Shown here one piece after another: positions 45,453-53,941 of a DNA stretch of 64,000 nt. Origin of the DNA: Deltaproteobacteria bacterium (GTDB lineage Bacteria; Desulfobacterota; Binatia; UTPRO1); NCBI GenBank assembly GCA_020848745.1, contig JADLHM010000098.1, forward strand, positions 62,001-126,000, read 5' to 3'. The notes beneath the pieces were generated by a model that ran no database searches, was not told where the DNA came from, and was given only the letters and a program-made list of their open reading frames with translations. Both the position numbers and the translations under genes were made by a program. Positions within the stretch are counted from its first letter, which is position 1; each line of letters starts with the position of its first letter.

Positions 45453-46655
45453 ATGTCGTCCAACGAGCGCCTGCCGCGCGACTTCCATCTGGTCACCGCC
45501 GCGAACTTCGTCTTCTTCCTGAACTTCGCCTCGTTCTTCCTGCTGCCCGTGCATCTCCACGACCTCGGCGCGAGCGCCGAGACCATCGGCTACGTCATGG
45601 GGACGGCGGGCTTCGCCGGCATCGTCGTCCTGCCGTTCCTCGGCGTGCTCCTCGACCGCGTCGACCGGCGCCGGTTCGTGATCGCGGGCGGGGCGATCAT
45701 GGCGACCGCGTCCTACGCGTACCTCCTGGTGCCGGGCGCGAGCCCGCTGATCTACGGGGTGCGGGTCGTGCAGGGCGTGGCGTTCACGGCGGCCTTCGTG
45801 ACGGCGTCGACGCTCGCGGCCGAGCTCGCGCCGCGCGCGATCCGCGGTCGAGCGCTCGGGATCTTCGGCATCTCGACGCTGCTCACGCACGCGATCGCGC
45901 CGGCGATCGGCGAGGTGATCGCGAGCCGGTTCGGCTTCTCGGCGCTGTTCGCGTTCGCGGGAACACTCGGGCTCGGCTCGGTCGGCTTGAGCGCGATGGT
46001 GCGCGCTCCGCGGGCGCACGGCCCGGACCGTAGCGCGCCGGCGGGCGAGGGCTCGCTCCGCCGCGAGCCCGTGCTCTGGCTCGCGGCGGCGACGATGACG
46101 GCGTGCGGCATGGGCTTCGGCACGGTGCTGACCTTCGTGCCGACGTTCGTGCGCGCCGCCGGCATCGAGCGCGTCGCGCCCTTCTTCCTGTCGTACTCGC
46201 TCGCCGCGATCGCGGTGCGCATCGTCCTCGGCGGCCTCTCGGACCGCGTCGGGCGCCGGCCGGTGCTCTTCCCCGCCATGGCCGTGCTCGCCGCGGCGAT
46301 CGCGACCCTCGGCCTGGTCGCGAGCGTGCCGGCGCTCGTCGCGGTCGGCCTCGCCTTCGGCGCGGGACAGGGCATGGTCTATCCGACCGCGAACGCGCTC
46401 ATGGTCGACCTCAGCCATGCCGGGAACCTCGGACGGGTGCAGACCCTCTTCTCCGGGTCGTTCAGCGTCGGGGTCGCGATCAGCGCGTTCGTCTTCGGCG
46501 GCATCATCGAGCGCTTCGGCTACCCGCTCGCGTTCGCGGCCGCGTCGGCGTGCGTCGTCTGCGGCATGGGGCTGCTGCGGCTCGCACCCCCCTTGTCAGC
46601 CGCGATGGGGGTTGCGAATGTGCCGCGCGAGTCCCGGGAGGAGGCCCCATGTTGA
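45453..46655 (+). CDS. MFS transporter
   Basis: A 400-residue major facilitator superfamily transporter with twelve helices and the normal length. The loop 2-3 signature appears as GVLLDRVDRRRFVIAGG and repeats in the second half as GGLSDRVGRRPVLFP (GxLaDrxGrkxxl). Probably an exporter or drug/metabolite antiporter; substrate unknown. ATG 45453 (MSSNERLPRD) is chosen; longer in-frame extension upstream is chance GC-rich coding across the nth gene. The stop overlaps the following DUF4412 gene by seven bases. Confidence 0.9.
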   Translation: MSSNERLPRDFHLVTAANFVFFLNFASFFLLPVHLHDLGASAETIGYVMGTAGFAGIVVLPFLGVLLDRVDRRRFVIAGGAIMATASYAYLLVPGASPLIYGVRVVQGVAFTAAFVTASTLAAELAPRAIRGRALGIFGISTLLTHAIAPAIGEVIASRFGFSALFAFAGTLGLGSVGLSAMVRAPRAHGPDRSAPAGEGSLRREPVLWLAAATMTACGMGFGTVLTFVPTFVRAAGIERVAPFFLSYSLAAIAVRIVLGGLSDRVGRRPVLFPAMAVLAAAIATLGLVASVPALVAVGLAFGAGQGMVYPTANALMVDLSHAGNLGRVQTLFSGSFSVGVAISAFVFGGIIERFGYPLAFAAASACVVCGMGLLRLAPPLSAAMGVANVPRESREEAPC

Positions 46656-47425
46656 GTCGTCTCGTGTCGCAGATGCTCGTCCTGGCCGCCGTCGCCGACA
46701 CCGCGTCGGCCGGCGTCGTGATCGTCGGCACGTACACCGGCACGAAGACGCCGAAGGGCCGCACCGTCGAGTTCCGCATCCAGGACGGTCGCGGACGGAT
46801 CTCGAGCCAGCCGGGCCAGTTCATCTACTACGACCACGGCAAGCGCACGGCCTACATCGTCGACATGGAGAAGAAGACCTCCTTCGCCGTCGACGAAGCG
46901 CGCGCCAAACAGATCAGCGCCCAGCTCGACGAGGCCCAGAAGATGATGGAGGCGAAGCTCAAGGATCTGCCCCCCGAGCAGCGCGCCATGGTCGAGAAGA
47001 TGATGAAGGAGCAGGGCGGCGGCCGCCCGACCGGCGCCCGGAAGCCCCTCGACTTCCTCAAGGTCAGCGAGGACACGATCGGCGCCTGGCCGTGCGCGCG
47101 TTACCGAGCGTCGGGGGACGGCCGGAAGGTCGAGGTCTGCACCGCAGAGGCCGACGCTCTGAACATCCCGCCCGACGACGTGGCCGTCTTCGAGGGCTTC
47201 CTGGACCTGTCCGAGCGGATGGCCGGCGAGTCCGGACCAGGGGGCGGAGCCGCGGAGCGCGGGTACGAAGGCCTCCCGCTCGAGCGCAAGGAGCTGCGGG
47301 ACGGGGTGGTCACCGACCGCTTCGTGATCGACAGCATCACCACCGAGTCGATGCCCGCCGAGGACCTGCGCGTTCCGAGCGGCCTCAAGGAAGTCACTCC
47401 TCCCGGTCCCCCCTCCGCCCGCTGA
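46649..47425 (+). CDS. Exported DUF4412-domain protein
   Basis: A 258-residue protein with a signal peptide (about residues 1-22, ending TASAG). A mature beta-rich domain follows with FIYYDHGKRTAYIVDMEKKT, EARAKQISAQLDEAQKMMEAK and a later VCTAEADAL stretch, matching the DUF4412 family of envelope proteins of unknown function. An excellent GGGAGGAGG site precedes ATG 46649. It overlaps the MFS stop by seven bases, so it is probably co-translated; this linkage may hint that the transported substrate and this protein act together (inference). Confidence 0.82.
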   Translation: MLSRLVSQMLVLAAVADTASAGVVIVGTYTGTKTPKGRTVEFRIQDGRGRISSQPGQFIYYDHGKRTAYIVDMEKKTSFAVDEARAKQISAQLDEAQKMMEAKLKDLPPEQRAMVEKMMKEQGGGRPTGARKPLDFLKVSEDTIGAWPCARYRASGDGRKVEVCTAEADALNIPPDDVAVFEGFLDLSERMAGESGPGGGAAERGYEGLPLERKELRDGVVTDRFVIDSITTESMPAEDLRVPSGLKEVTPPGPPSAR

Positions 47426-47604
47426 ATCGTCCCGGCACCGAGCCTCTCTGCCTGCGGGATGGGCAGTCGCGGTCCAATTTCCAAGCAGCGATTCGTGGAC
47501 CCGTTCCCTTGCCGCCGGCCGTCGGGATCCTCGCGCACATCGATTGCTCTACATCCAGTGGGTGGTTCTCCGTCCATCCGAATCCCCGGAGATCATCAAA
47601 TTGA
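47426..47604. other. Non-coding part of the DUF4412-amt interval
   Basis: First part of a 313-base gap. Holds the end of the DUF4412 transcript and an imperfect GGTGG...CCATCC inverted repeat near 47564-47580, possibly a second activator half-site for amt. No gene or terminator recognised. Confidence 0.4.
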
Positions 47605-47624
47605 GGTGGAGATTGATCTCCACC
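47605..47624. promoter_or_regulatory. Perfect palindrome upstream of the amt sigma-54 promoter
   Basis: GGTGGAGAT-TG-ATCTCCACC, a 9-2-9 perfect inverted repeat, centred about 67 bp upstream of the predicted amt transcription start (47682). A half-like repeat GGTGGATCAT (47631-47640) follows, and GGTGG...CCATCC lies further upstream (about 47564-47580). Placement suits a bacterial enhancer-binding protein. It is not the classical NtrC site GCACC-N5-GGTGC. Confidence 0.6.
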
Positions 47625-47655
47625 CTCGGGGGTGGATCATAGACCCGCAATCGCA

Positions 47656-47671
47656 CGGCATGTCGGTTGCT
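47656..47671 (+). promoter_or_regulatory. Sigma-54 (-24/-12) promoter of amt
   Basis: CGGCATG-TCGG-TTGCT matches TGGCACG-N4-TTGCW at 10 of 12 fixed positions, with exact GG-N10-GC spacing. The predicted start is near 47682, giving a normal 57-base leader to the amt ATG. RpoN control of an ammonium transporter is biologically expected, which makes this the most convincing of the four. Confidence 0.7.
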
Positions 47672-47738
47672 GATCGCTCCTTTCCGATCGGTTGCACCAC
47701 ACCCCAGCCGCGGCTTCACGCCGGAGGAGGAGCGTTTG

Positions 47739-49094
47739 ATGAATCGGACCATTCGGAGAATCGGGTACGCCGCCCTGGGCGCCGTGCTCGCCATGGCGAG
47801 CTCGGCGGGCGCCGAGGAGGCCGCCGGGGCGGCGGCCGCCGCCCCTCCCACCTTCGACACCGGCGACACGGCCTGGATGCTCACCAGCACGGCGCTCGTG
47901 CTGATGATGACGATTCCCGGCCTCTTCCTCTTCTACGGCGGCCTCGTGCGGTCGAAGAACGTGCTCTCGACCGTCATGCACAGCTTCTTCTGCGCGGCGC
48001 TGGTCAGCGTGACCTGGGTGGTCTACGGCTACTCGCTCGCGTTCGGCCCGGACAAGGGCGGGTTCATCGGCGGCCTCGACTACGCCGGCATGAACGGCGT
48101 GCTCGGGACGGCGCAGGCGCTGGCGCCGACGATCCCGCACATCCTGTTCGTGGTCTACCAGGCGACCTTCGCGGTCATCACTCCCGCGCTGATCTCCGGC
48201 ACGTTCGCCGAGCGCATCAGCTTCCCGGCCTTCGCGCTCTACATGCTGCTCTGGTCGACGTTCATCTACAGCCCGATCGCCCACTGGGTGTGGGGCGGCG
48301 GCTGGATCGGCGCCCAGATCGGTGCGCTCGACTTCGCGGGCGGCACCGTCGTTCACATCTCGAGCGGCATCTCGGCGCTCGTGACCGCGCTCTACCTCGG
48401 CAAGCGCATGGGTTATCCGCAGCAGCCGATGCCGCCCCACAACCTCGTCTTCTCGGCGATCGGCGCCTCGCTCCTCTGGGTCGGGTGGTTCGGCTTCAAT
48501 GCGGGCAGCGCGGTCGCGTCGGGGGAGCTCGCGGCGACGGCCTTCCTCAACACCAACACCGCGGCCGCCGCGGCGACCCTCGGCTGGATGGCCGCGGAGT
48601 GGATGCGCTCGGGCAAGCCGACGCTGCTCGGCGCCGCGTCCGGCGCGGTCGCCGGTCTCGTCTGCATCACGCCGGGCGCGGGTTTCGTGACGCCGATGGC
48701 GTCGATCCTCATCGGCCTCGCGGGCGGCGTGGTCTGCTACTACGCCGTCAGCCTGAAGCCCACCTTCGGCTACGACGACGCGCTCGACGTGGTCGGCGTC
48801 CACATGGTGGGCGGAACGCTCGGCGCCATCCTCACCGGCGTCTTCGCGACCAAGGCCGTGAACTCCGCGGTGCCGACGCTCAGCCTCGGCCTCGACGGTG
48901 GTCTCCTCTACGGCCACCCGGAGATGGTGCTGAAGCAGGTCATCGCCGTCGCGGCGACCTACATCTTCTGCGGCGTCGGCACCCTCGTCATCCTCGTCGT
49001 CGTGAACGCCATCACGCCGCTCCGTCCGATCGCCGACGACGAGAGCATGGGGCTCGACCTCTCGCAGCACAGCGAGCAGGCCTACACCAGCTGA
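47739..49094 (+). CDS. amt: Ammonium transporter
   Basis: A 451-residue Amt/Rh channel that takes up ammonium. An N-terminal signal-peptide-like helix (~1-24) precedes eleven helices. Pore histidines are visible as His206 in GGTVVHISSG and His355 in VVGVHMVGG. The gate-side NAGSA and the FGYDDALDVVGVH signature are intact. ATG 47739 (MNRTIRR) is fixed by GGAGGAGG (47723-47730); an upstream TTG is not used. No glnK/glnB is adjacent, which is unusual for this family. A sigma-54 promoter and a palindromic site lie upstream. Confidence 0.95.
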   Translation: MNRTIRRIGYAALGAVLAMASSAGAEEAAGAAAAAPPTFDTGDTAWMLTSTALVLMMTIPGLFLFYGGLVRSKNVLSTVMHSFFCAALVSVTWVVYGYSLAFGPDKGGFIGGLDYAGMNGVLGTAQALAPTIPHILFVVYQATFAVITPALISGTFAERISFPAFALYMLLWSTFIYSPIAHWVWGGGWIGAQIGALDFAGGTVVHISSGISALVTALYLGKRMGYPQQPMPPHNLVFSAIGASLLWVGWFGFNAGSAVASGELAATAFLNTNTAAAAATLGWMAAEWMRSGKPTLLGAASGAVAGLVCITPGAGFVTPMASILIGLAGGVVCYYAVSLKPTFGYDDALDVVGVHMVGGTLGAILTGVFATKAVNSAVPTLSLGLDGGLLYGHPEMVLKQVIAVAATYIFCGVGTLVILVVVNAITPLRPIADDESMGLDLSQHSEQAYTS

Positions 49095-49123
49095 TCGCGG
49101 CGCCGTCCGCATCGCCATGATCC

Positions 49124-49163
49124 GGCGCGCGCGCGACCGAGCGGCCTCGGTTGCGCGCGCGCC
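49124..49163. terminator. Long GC hairpin after amt
   Basis: GGCGCGCGCGCGACCGA-GCGGCC-TCGGTTGCGCGCGCGCC, 16 of 17 base pairs with a six-base loop, 30 bases after the amt stop. Very stable, but no T-tract follows, so it may stop transcription poorly or act as a barrier element. Confidence 0.5.
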
Positions 49164-49237
49164 GTCATTCGTCTACTCGCGATGCGCGGCCGGCGCGCGC
49201 CTCGAGAGCGCGCTGCCGTTGACGAGTGACGAGAAGC

Positions 49238-49858
49238 ATGGCGACGCGCATCGTTCTCGCGGATGACCACGCGATCTTCCGGCAGGGACTGCGCTCGCTC
49301 CTGCGTCAGCAGCCCGACGTCGAGGTCGTGGCCGAGGTCGAACGCGCGGCCGATCTCCTCGGCACGCTCGCCGTCACGCCCTGCGATCTCCTGCTGCTCG
49401 ACCTGCAGATGGAGCGCTGGATGATGAACGACATCGAGCACCTCTCGAGCGTGACACGCGTCATCGTGCTCACGGCGAGCGAGCGGATCGAGGACGGGCT
49501 CGCCGCCATCCGGCTCGGCGCGCGCGCCATCGTCCAGAAGCGTTTCGGCGTCGAAACGCTCATGGAGGCGATCCGCGCCGTACAGGAAGGGCTCGTCTGG
49601 ATGCCGGCGACGCTCCAGGCCGAGCTTGCCTCGCAGCTCCGGGGCGCGCCCGCCGTGAAGCTCACGACGCGCGAGGGCGAGGTCGTCCGCTGCGTCGCGC
49701 TCGGCATGCGCAACGCCGAGATCGCCGAGCGCTGTCAGATCAGCGAAGCGACCGTGAAGACGCACATCAACAACATCTTCGCGAAGCTCGACGTCCGCGA
49801 CCGCGTCGAGCTCACGCGCTACGCCTTCCGCACGGGACTGCTCAGCCCGCGCGAGTGA
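49238..49858 (+). CDS. NarL/FixJ-type response regulator
   Basis: A 206-residue two-component regulator. The receiver domain (~1-120) has phosphoacceptor Asp55 in DLLLLDLQM, Asp9/Asp10 in the acidic pocket, Thr79 and Lys101. The LuxR-type HTH (~145-200) has TTREGEVVRCVALGMRN and SEATVKTHINNIFAKL. Unusually, the linker carries WMMNDIEHLS just after the phosphoacceptor strand. ATG 49238 follows GACGAGAAG. No histidine kinase is nearby, so it is an orphan. The kinase at 1.7 kb is far away and not an obvious partner. Confidence 0.92.
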   Translation: MATRIVLADDHAIFRQGLRSLLRQQPDVEVVAEVERAADLLGTLAVTPCDLLLLDLQMERWMMNDIEHLSSVTRVIVLTASERIEDGLAAIRLGARAIVQKRFGVETLMEAIRAVQEGLVWMPATLQAELASQLRGAPAVKLTTREGEVVRCVALGMRNAEIAERCQISEATVKTHINNIFAKLDVRDRVELTRYAFRTGLLSPRE

Positions 49859-49873
49859 CCGCGCGCCGCGCGG

Positions 49874-50152
49874 CTACGCGTGCCCCGCGCCTTCGAGATC
49901 GACCAGGCAATACTCGGGCGTCAGCTCGAGGTACTCGGCGCGCGCGACCAGGCCGTCGAGCCTCCGGTAGACGAGGCCTTCGGCGACCTGGCCCCGCGGA
50001 TTGCGGAAGCGGCGGCGGCGCGGCGGCTCGGCGACGATCCAGATCTCCGCTCCGTTGTGCTCGGGGGCCACACGCCAGGCGCCGTAGTCACCGGCGCGGA
50101 CGCGGGCTTTGCGGAGGAGGGTGGCTTGGGGCTTCTCGCGTGCGTCCAGCAT
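49874..50152 (-). CDS. Small hypothetical protein
   Basis: A 92-residue soluble protein with a mixed alpha/beta composition (AEIWIVAEPPRRRRF strand-turn and EYLELTPEYCLVDLEG at the C-terminus). No family recognised. ATG 50152 (MLDAREKPQ) is preferred to ATG 50200, which would add 16 residues. GC-biased third positions and fit in the interval between the response regulator and the oxidoreductase support coding, but no ribosome site is strong. Low certainty of function. Confidence 0.5.
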   Translation of the reverse strand: MLDAREKPQATLLRKARVRAGDYGAWRVAPEHNGAEIWIVAEPPRRRRFRNPRGQVAEGLVYRRLDGLVARAEYLELTPEYCLVDLEGAGHA

Positions 50153-50296
50153 AGGCGCCGCGAAGCTGCATGACCGATGCCATGGACGAGCAGTAGGCAA
50201 ATCGAGGGGTTTTCGCTACCTGGAGCGGGCGAGGCCGGCAAGAAACTGTCGGTCGCCGGGTCCTTTTGCCGGCGGCCTGACTCGCGGGAGGCGCCG

Positions 50297-51265
50297 TTGG
50301 CGATCGGAGTCGGCATCATCGGGACGGGCAAGCACGGGGGGCGCTACCTGCGGCACGTCGCGGACGTGCCGCGCCTCCGGGTGGCGGCGCTCTGCCGCCG
50401 CGACCGGGTCGCGGGGGAGCGGCAAGCGGCGGCCGTCGGCGCCCGCTTCCATGCCGACCCCGAAGCGCTCGTCGCCGACCCCGCCGTCGATCTCGTGGTG
50501 CTCGTCGTCCCTCCGACCCTGAACGTGCGGCTCGCGACCGCCGCCGCCCGCTCCGGGAAGGCGCTGCTCATCGAGAAGCCGCTCGCCCCCACGGTCGCCG
50601 AGTGCCGCGTCATCGCGGAGGAGGCCACGCGCGCCGGCGTGACCGCGATGGTCGCGCACACCCTCCGCTTCAACGGGGTGGTGCGCGCGCTCCGCGAGGC
50701 GCTGCCGTCGATCGGCCGGCTCCATGCCGCGGTGCTGACCCAGCGCTTCGAGCCGTCGGAGCTCGGGTGGCTCGATCGCCGCGCCGAGTCGGGCGGCGGC
50801 ATCGTCCTCCACACGGGTGTCCACGGCTTCGACGCCCTCCGCTTCCTCACCGGCCGCGAGGCGATGCGTGTGAGCGCGGCGGCCGGGCGGGTCGCGACGC
50901 GCGACACCGAGGACAATTTCGCGGCGACGATTGCGCTCGACGACGGGATCCTGGCGCAGGTCGCGGGCTCGCGCGCCACCGTCGGTCGCGGCGGCGCGAT
51001 CGAGCTCGCGGGGCGCGCGGGCCAGCTCGTCGGCGATCACGTCCACGGCATCGCGGCGCGCCTCGTCGGCACGACGCGCATGGAGCTCGCCATCGGCGCG
51101 CCGGCGATGACCGTCGAGGCGGTCCTCGCGGAGATGGCGGCGGCCCTCGTGCAGCGCCGGACCCCCGCGATCACGCTCGCCGACGGCGCCAAGTCCGTCG
51201 CCATCGCCGAAGCGTGCTATCGCTCGATCGCGAGCGGCCGCGCCGAGGCCGTCGAGCGCTGGTGA
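50297..51265 (+). CDS. Gfo/Idh/MocA-family oxidoreductase
   Basis: NAD(P)-dependent oxidoreductase of about 322 residues. The N-terminal Rossmann fold begins VGIIGTGKHG (GxGxxG), then DLVVLVVPPT and LLIEKPLAPT (the EKPLA motif of the family, catalytic Lys), followed by the C-terminal alpha/beta domain with GGGIVLHTGVHGFDALRF containing the conserved His. Substrate is a sugar or cyclitol-like alcohol; not determinable here. The start TTG 50297 is chosen because GGGAGG (50287-50292) precedes it; an ATG at 50177 lacks a site and would add a 40-residue leader. Confidence 0.88.
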   Translation: MAIGVGIIGTGKHGGRYLRHVADVPRLRVAALCRRDRVAGERQAAAVGARFHADPEALVADPAVDLVVLVVPPTLNVRLATAAARSGKALLIEKPLAPTVAECRVIAEEATRAGVTAMVAHTLRFNGVVRALREALPSIGRLHAAVLTQRFEPSELGWLDRRAESGGGIVLHTGVHGFDALRFLTGREAMRVSAAAGRVATRDTEDNFAATIALDDGILAQVAGSRATVGRGGAIELAGRAGQLVGDHVHGIAARLVGTTRMELAIGAPAMTVEAVLAEMAAALVQRRTPAITLADGAKSVAIAEACYRSIASGRAEAVERW

Positions 51266-51379
51266 GGCCCGGACGCGGCGCCGCGGCCATGCGGTTCGTC
51301 GTGAACGCGCCGTAGCCGTCGGCGACGAGAAAGCGCGCGCGGCTGCGAGGATCGCGGCGACCGTCGCCTGCGAGCGCGC

Positions 51380-52159
51380 TTGCGAGGGCAATTCGCGCGG
51401 TCACGAGGCGGTGGGAGGGCGCATGGTCGAACGCGAGTTGTAAACACGAGCGCGCGCTCGTATCCCTACGCGGTCGCGAAGGAGGCCGCACTGCACGAAG
51501 CGCTGAGGGATCCGAAGGTGACGGCGACGTTGGATCGGCTGCACGCCGCCGCGAAGGGCGACCGTTGGGTGTTCCTGCGCGCGGCGCCGGCCGGGCTCTG
51601 GTCTGTGCTGACCGGCCGCTCGATGCTCGACGGCGTCCTGCCGTACTTGAAGGATGCCTACATTCCGATCTCGCCCGAGCAAGGCGAGCTCCTCTACCTC
51701 ACCGCGCGCCTGATCGACGCGCGCACGATCGTCGAGTTCGGCACGTCGTTCGGCATCTCGGCGCTCTACCTTGCGGCAGCGGCGCGGGCGAACGGCGGGC
51801 GCTTCTTCGGCAGCGAGCGCGAGCCGAACAAGATCGCCTCCGCGCGCGCCAACCTCGCCGAGGCGGGGCTCGCCGACGTCGCCGAGGTGCGCGAGGGCGA
51901 CGCCATGGAGACGTTCGCCGACCTGCCGCCGCCGGTCGACCTCGTGCTCCTCGACGGCTGGAAGGACCTCTATCTGCCCATGCTGCGGCTCCTGCAGCCG
52001 AAGCTCCGCAAGGGTACCGCCGTGTTCGCCGACAACATCTTCACCTTCCCGAAGGAGCTCGCGTCGTACGTCGCCTTCGTGCGCGATCCGGCCAACGGCT
52101 TCGAGTCCACGACGATTCCGCTCGGGCACGGCCTCGAATACTCGGTGCGGGTGCGCTGA
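51380..52159 (+). CDS. Class I SAM-dependent O-methyltransferase
   Basis: A methyltransferase of about 259 residues. SAM motif I is VEFGTSFGISALYLAAAA (~residues 115-132), motif II in RFFGSEREPNK (~140), and a metal-dependent O-methyltransferase-type DLVLLDGWKDLYLPML (~185-200). It resembles caffeoyl-CoA or catechol O-methyltransferase-like enzymes. The start is uncertain: the only upstream candidate is TTG 51380, whereas CTG about 51491, after AAGGAGG, or GTG 51518 would shorten it by 37-46 residues. The methyl acceptor is unknown. It is followed, convergently, by the PEP-mobile-domain gene. Confidence 0.82.
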   Translation: MRGQFARSRGGGRAHGRTRVVNTSARSYPYAVAKEAALHEALRDPKVTATLDRLHAAAKGDRWVFLRAAPAGLWSVLTGRSMLDGVLPYLKDAYIPISPEQGELLYLTARLIDARTIVEFGTSFGISALYLAAAARANGGRFFGSEREPNKIASARANLAEAGLADVAEVREGDAMETFADLPPPVDLVLLDGWKDLYLPMLRLLQPKLRKGTAVFADNIFTFPKELASYVAFVRDPANGFESTTIPLGHGLEYSVRVR

Positions 52160-52205
52160 GCGCGGCGCGCGGGCGTGCTCCGAGGTCGCGGTCCGACCGC
52201 GCTTT

Positions 52206-53879
52206 TCATCCCTCCCGCGTGACCGTGCCCGCGCCCGCGTCGAGGACGAGGCGCTCGCCGTCGCGGAGGCGGCGGGTGGCGTCGAGCACCCCGACGAGCG
52301 CCGGGATGCCGAGTTCGCGAGCCACGATCGCTCCGTGCGAGAGGATGCCGCCGGCCTCGAGCACGAGACCGGCGGCGCGTTCGAGGACCGAGGTCCATCC
52401 CGGATCGGTGTAGACGGCGACGAGCACGTCGCCGGCGGCGACGCGCTCGAAGTCGCGTGGATCGCGGACGATCCGGGCCGGGCCGACGCAGCGTCCGGGC
52501 GCGCCGAGCTCGCCGGCGAGGACGCGGTCGTCGTTCGCGCCCACCCGCGCCGGCGGCGTCGCGACGTCGAGCGTCTCGGGCGGGGGGGCCGCCGCGTCGC
52601 GCGCCGCCGCCTCGCGCCGCGCCGCGATCCGCGCCGCGAGCGGAGCCGGATCGTCGAGGGCGAGCACGAGCTCTTCGACGTCGAGCCAGAAGACGTCGTC
52701 GGCGGCCGCGACCCTGCCGCGTGCGACGAGGGTCGCTCCGAGGGCGCGTACGACCTGGCGGAGTCGCGCGAGGAAGAAGTCGGCGTGATACCGCATGTTC
52801 TCGCGGAGCGCGTAGTAGCGCTGCGCGTAGTCGAGGAGCCAGCCGAACGCAGCGCGGCGGGCGGCGCCGGTCGGGCCTCCGCCGAAGGCGGCGAGGAAGC
52901 GCGCGGTCGCCGCGAGCCGGCGCTCGACCAACGCGGCGCGATCGAGCGCGGCGTCCGTCCCGGCGGCGAGCGCGAGCTCGACGACCATCGCGGGCGATTC
53001 GGCCCAGGTCGGGCACGAGAGGTCGCGGCCGGTCAGGCGATGCCCGTGCTGGTCGAGGAAGCGGCGAAACGCCCGCGCGGCGGCGCCGCCGTCGTCACGG
53101 AGGAGGAGCGCGGCGGCGGTCTCGAGGTCGTGGGCGGATACCGCGGCGCCGACACGCGGCTCGGCGCGGAACAGGCGCGCGAGCGTGTGGAGGTCGTAGT
53201 GCGCCTCCAGGGACGCGACGCCGGGGACGCCGACCGTGAGGGCCGCCAGATCCTCGGGACGCCCTGGCGCCCAGCGCCGGCCGAGCTCGTGCACGAGATG
53301 GAAGAAGACGTAGGCGAAGACCATCCCCCAGCTCACCACGTCGAGGAAGCGACCGAGACGCTCGGCGACGTGGACGAGCTCGTCGCGGAGGTTGCGCGGC
53401 GATGGTTCGGCGCCGAACGTGCCTCGGTTCTGGAACCCGCGCCGGACCTCGATGCACTCGCGGTCGAAGGCGGCGGCGCGCTCCCAGGGCGCCCAGGCGG
53501 GCTCGTTCCGCCAGGCACGCTCGGCGATCGCGAGCGCCCGGAGGCCGCCGCCGATCCACGACGCGCCCGATCCGAGCCCGGCGCGCGCGACGCCCGGAAG
53601 GAGGCCGAGAAGCCCCTCGCTGCGGAGCCCGGCGGGCAGGAGGCGGAGCGTCTCGGCGACGAGCGCCCCGTTCACGTAGACGTGGCTCGCGTGGTGCCGG
53701 AGCGCCGGCATCGCGGCGAGCGCGTCCAACCCCGCGGCTTGCAAGGGGCGGCGCATCATGTGCTCCGCCATCGGCTCCGCGAGGAGGGAATAGGTGAGCG
53801 GCGTCACCGGCCCGCTCCAGAGCTCGCTGGCGATCCGGCGCGTCCAGAGGGGTGGAGGAATGAGAAAGGTGCTTGACAT
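52206..53879 (-). CDS. PEP-utilizing enzyme mobile-domain protein, lacking ATP-grasp
   Basis: A 557-residue cytoplasmic protein. The C-terminal ~100 residues are the PEP-utilizing enzyme mobile domain with catalytic-type His in GGILSHGAIVARELGIPAL, as in PPDK, PEP synthase and rifampicin phosphotransferase. The N-terminal two thirds are helical (for instance LRENMRYHADFFLARLRQVV), and show neither the ATP-grasp nor the PEP-binding barrel. Phosphotransfer would therefore need a partner or has been lost. ATG 53879 overlaps the TTGACA of the divergent TetR promoter; a shared palindrome (53902-53915) implies joint control. Role unknown. Confidence 0.8.
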   Translation of the reverse strand: MSSTFLIPPPLWTRRIASELWSGPVTPLTYSLLAEPMAEHMMRRPLQAAGLDALAAMPALRHHASHVYVNGALVAETLRLLPAGLRSEGLLGLLPGVARAGLGSGASWIGGGLRALAIAERAWRNEPAWAPWERAAAFDRECIEVRRGFQNRGTFGAEPSPRNLRDELVHVAERLGRFLDVVSWGMVFAYVFFHLVHELGRRWAPGRPEDLAALTVGVPGVASLEAHYDLHTLARLFRAEPRVGAAVSAHDLETAAALLLRDDGGAAARAFRRFLDQHGHRLTGRDLSCPTWAESPAMVVELALAAGTDAALDRAALVERRLAATARFLAAFGGGPTGAARRAAFGWLLDYAQRYYALRENMRYHADFFLARLRQVVRALGATLVARGRVAAADDVFWLDVEELVLALDDPAPLAARIAARREAAARDAAAPPPETLDVATPPARVGANDDRVLAGELGAPGRCVGPARIVRDPRDFERVAAGDVLVAVYTDPGWTSVLERAAGLVLEAGGILSHGAIVARELGIPALVGVLDATRRLRDGERLVLDAGAGTVTREG

Positions 53880-53901
53880 TACAGGGTCATCCGCCTACTT
53901 C
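53873..53901 (+). promoter_or_regulatory. Sigma-70 promoter of the TetR operon
   Basis: Consensus -35 TTGACA (53873-53878), then 17 bases, then TACTTC (53896-53901) as a weak -10 box. The candidate operator begins at its 3' edge, so a bound repressor would block transcription start. Confidence 0.55.
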
Positions 53902-53915
53902 TGAACGGCCGTTCA
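53902..53915. promoter_or_regulatory. Candidate TetR operator, perfect 14-bp palindrome
   Basis: TGAACGGCCGTTCA is perfectly self-complementary. It lies downstream of the TetR gene's -10 box and about 23-36 bp upstream of the divergent PEP-mobile-domain ATG, the standard place for TetR autoregulation and control of the divergent gene. Confidence 0.75.
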
Positions 53916-53941
53916 TTTCTGAATTGAAGCTCACCAGCCCC

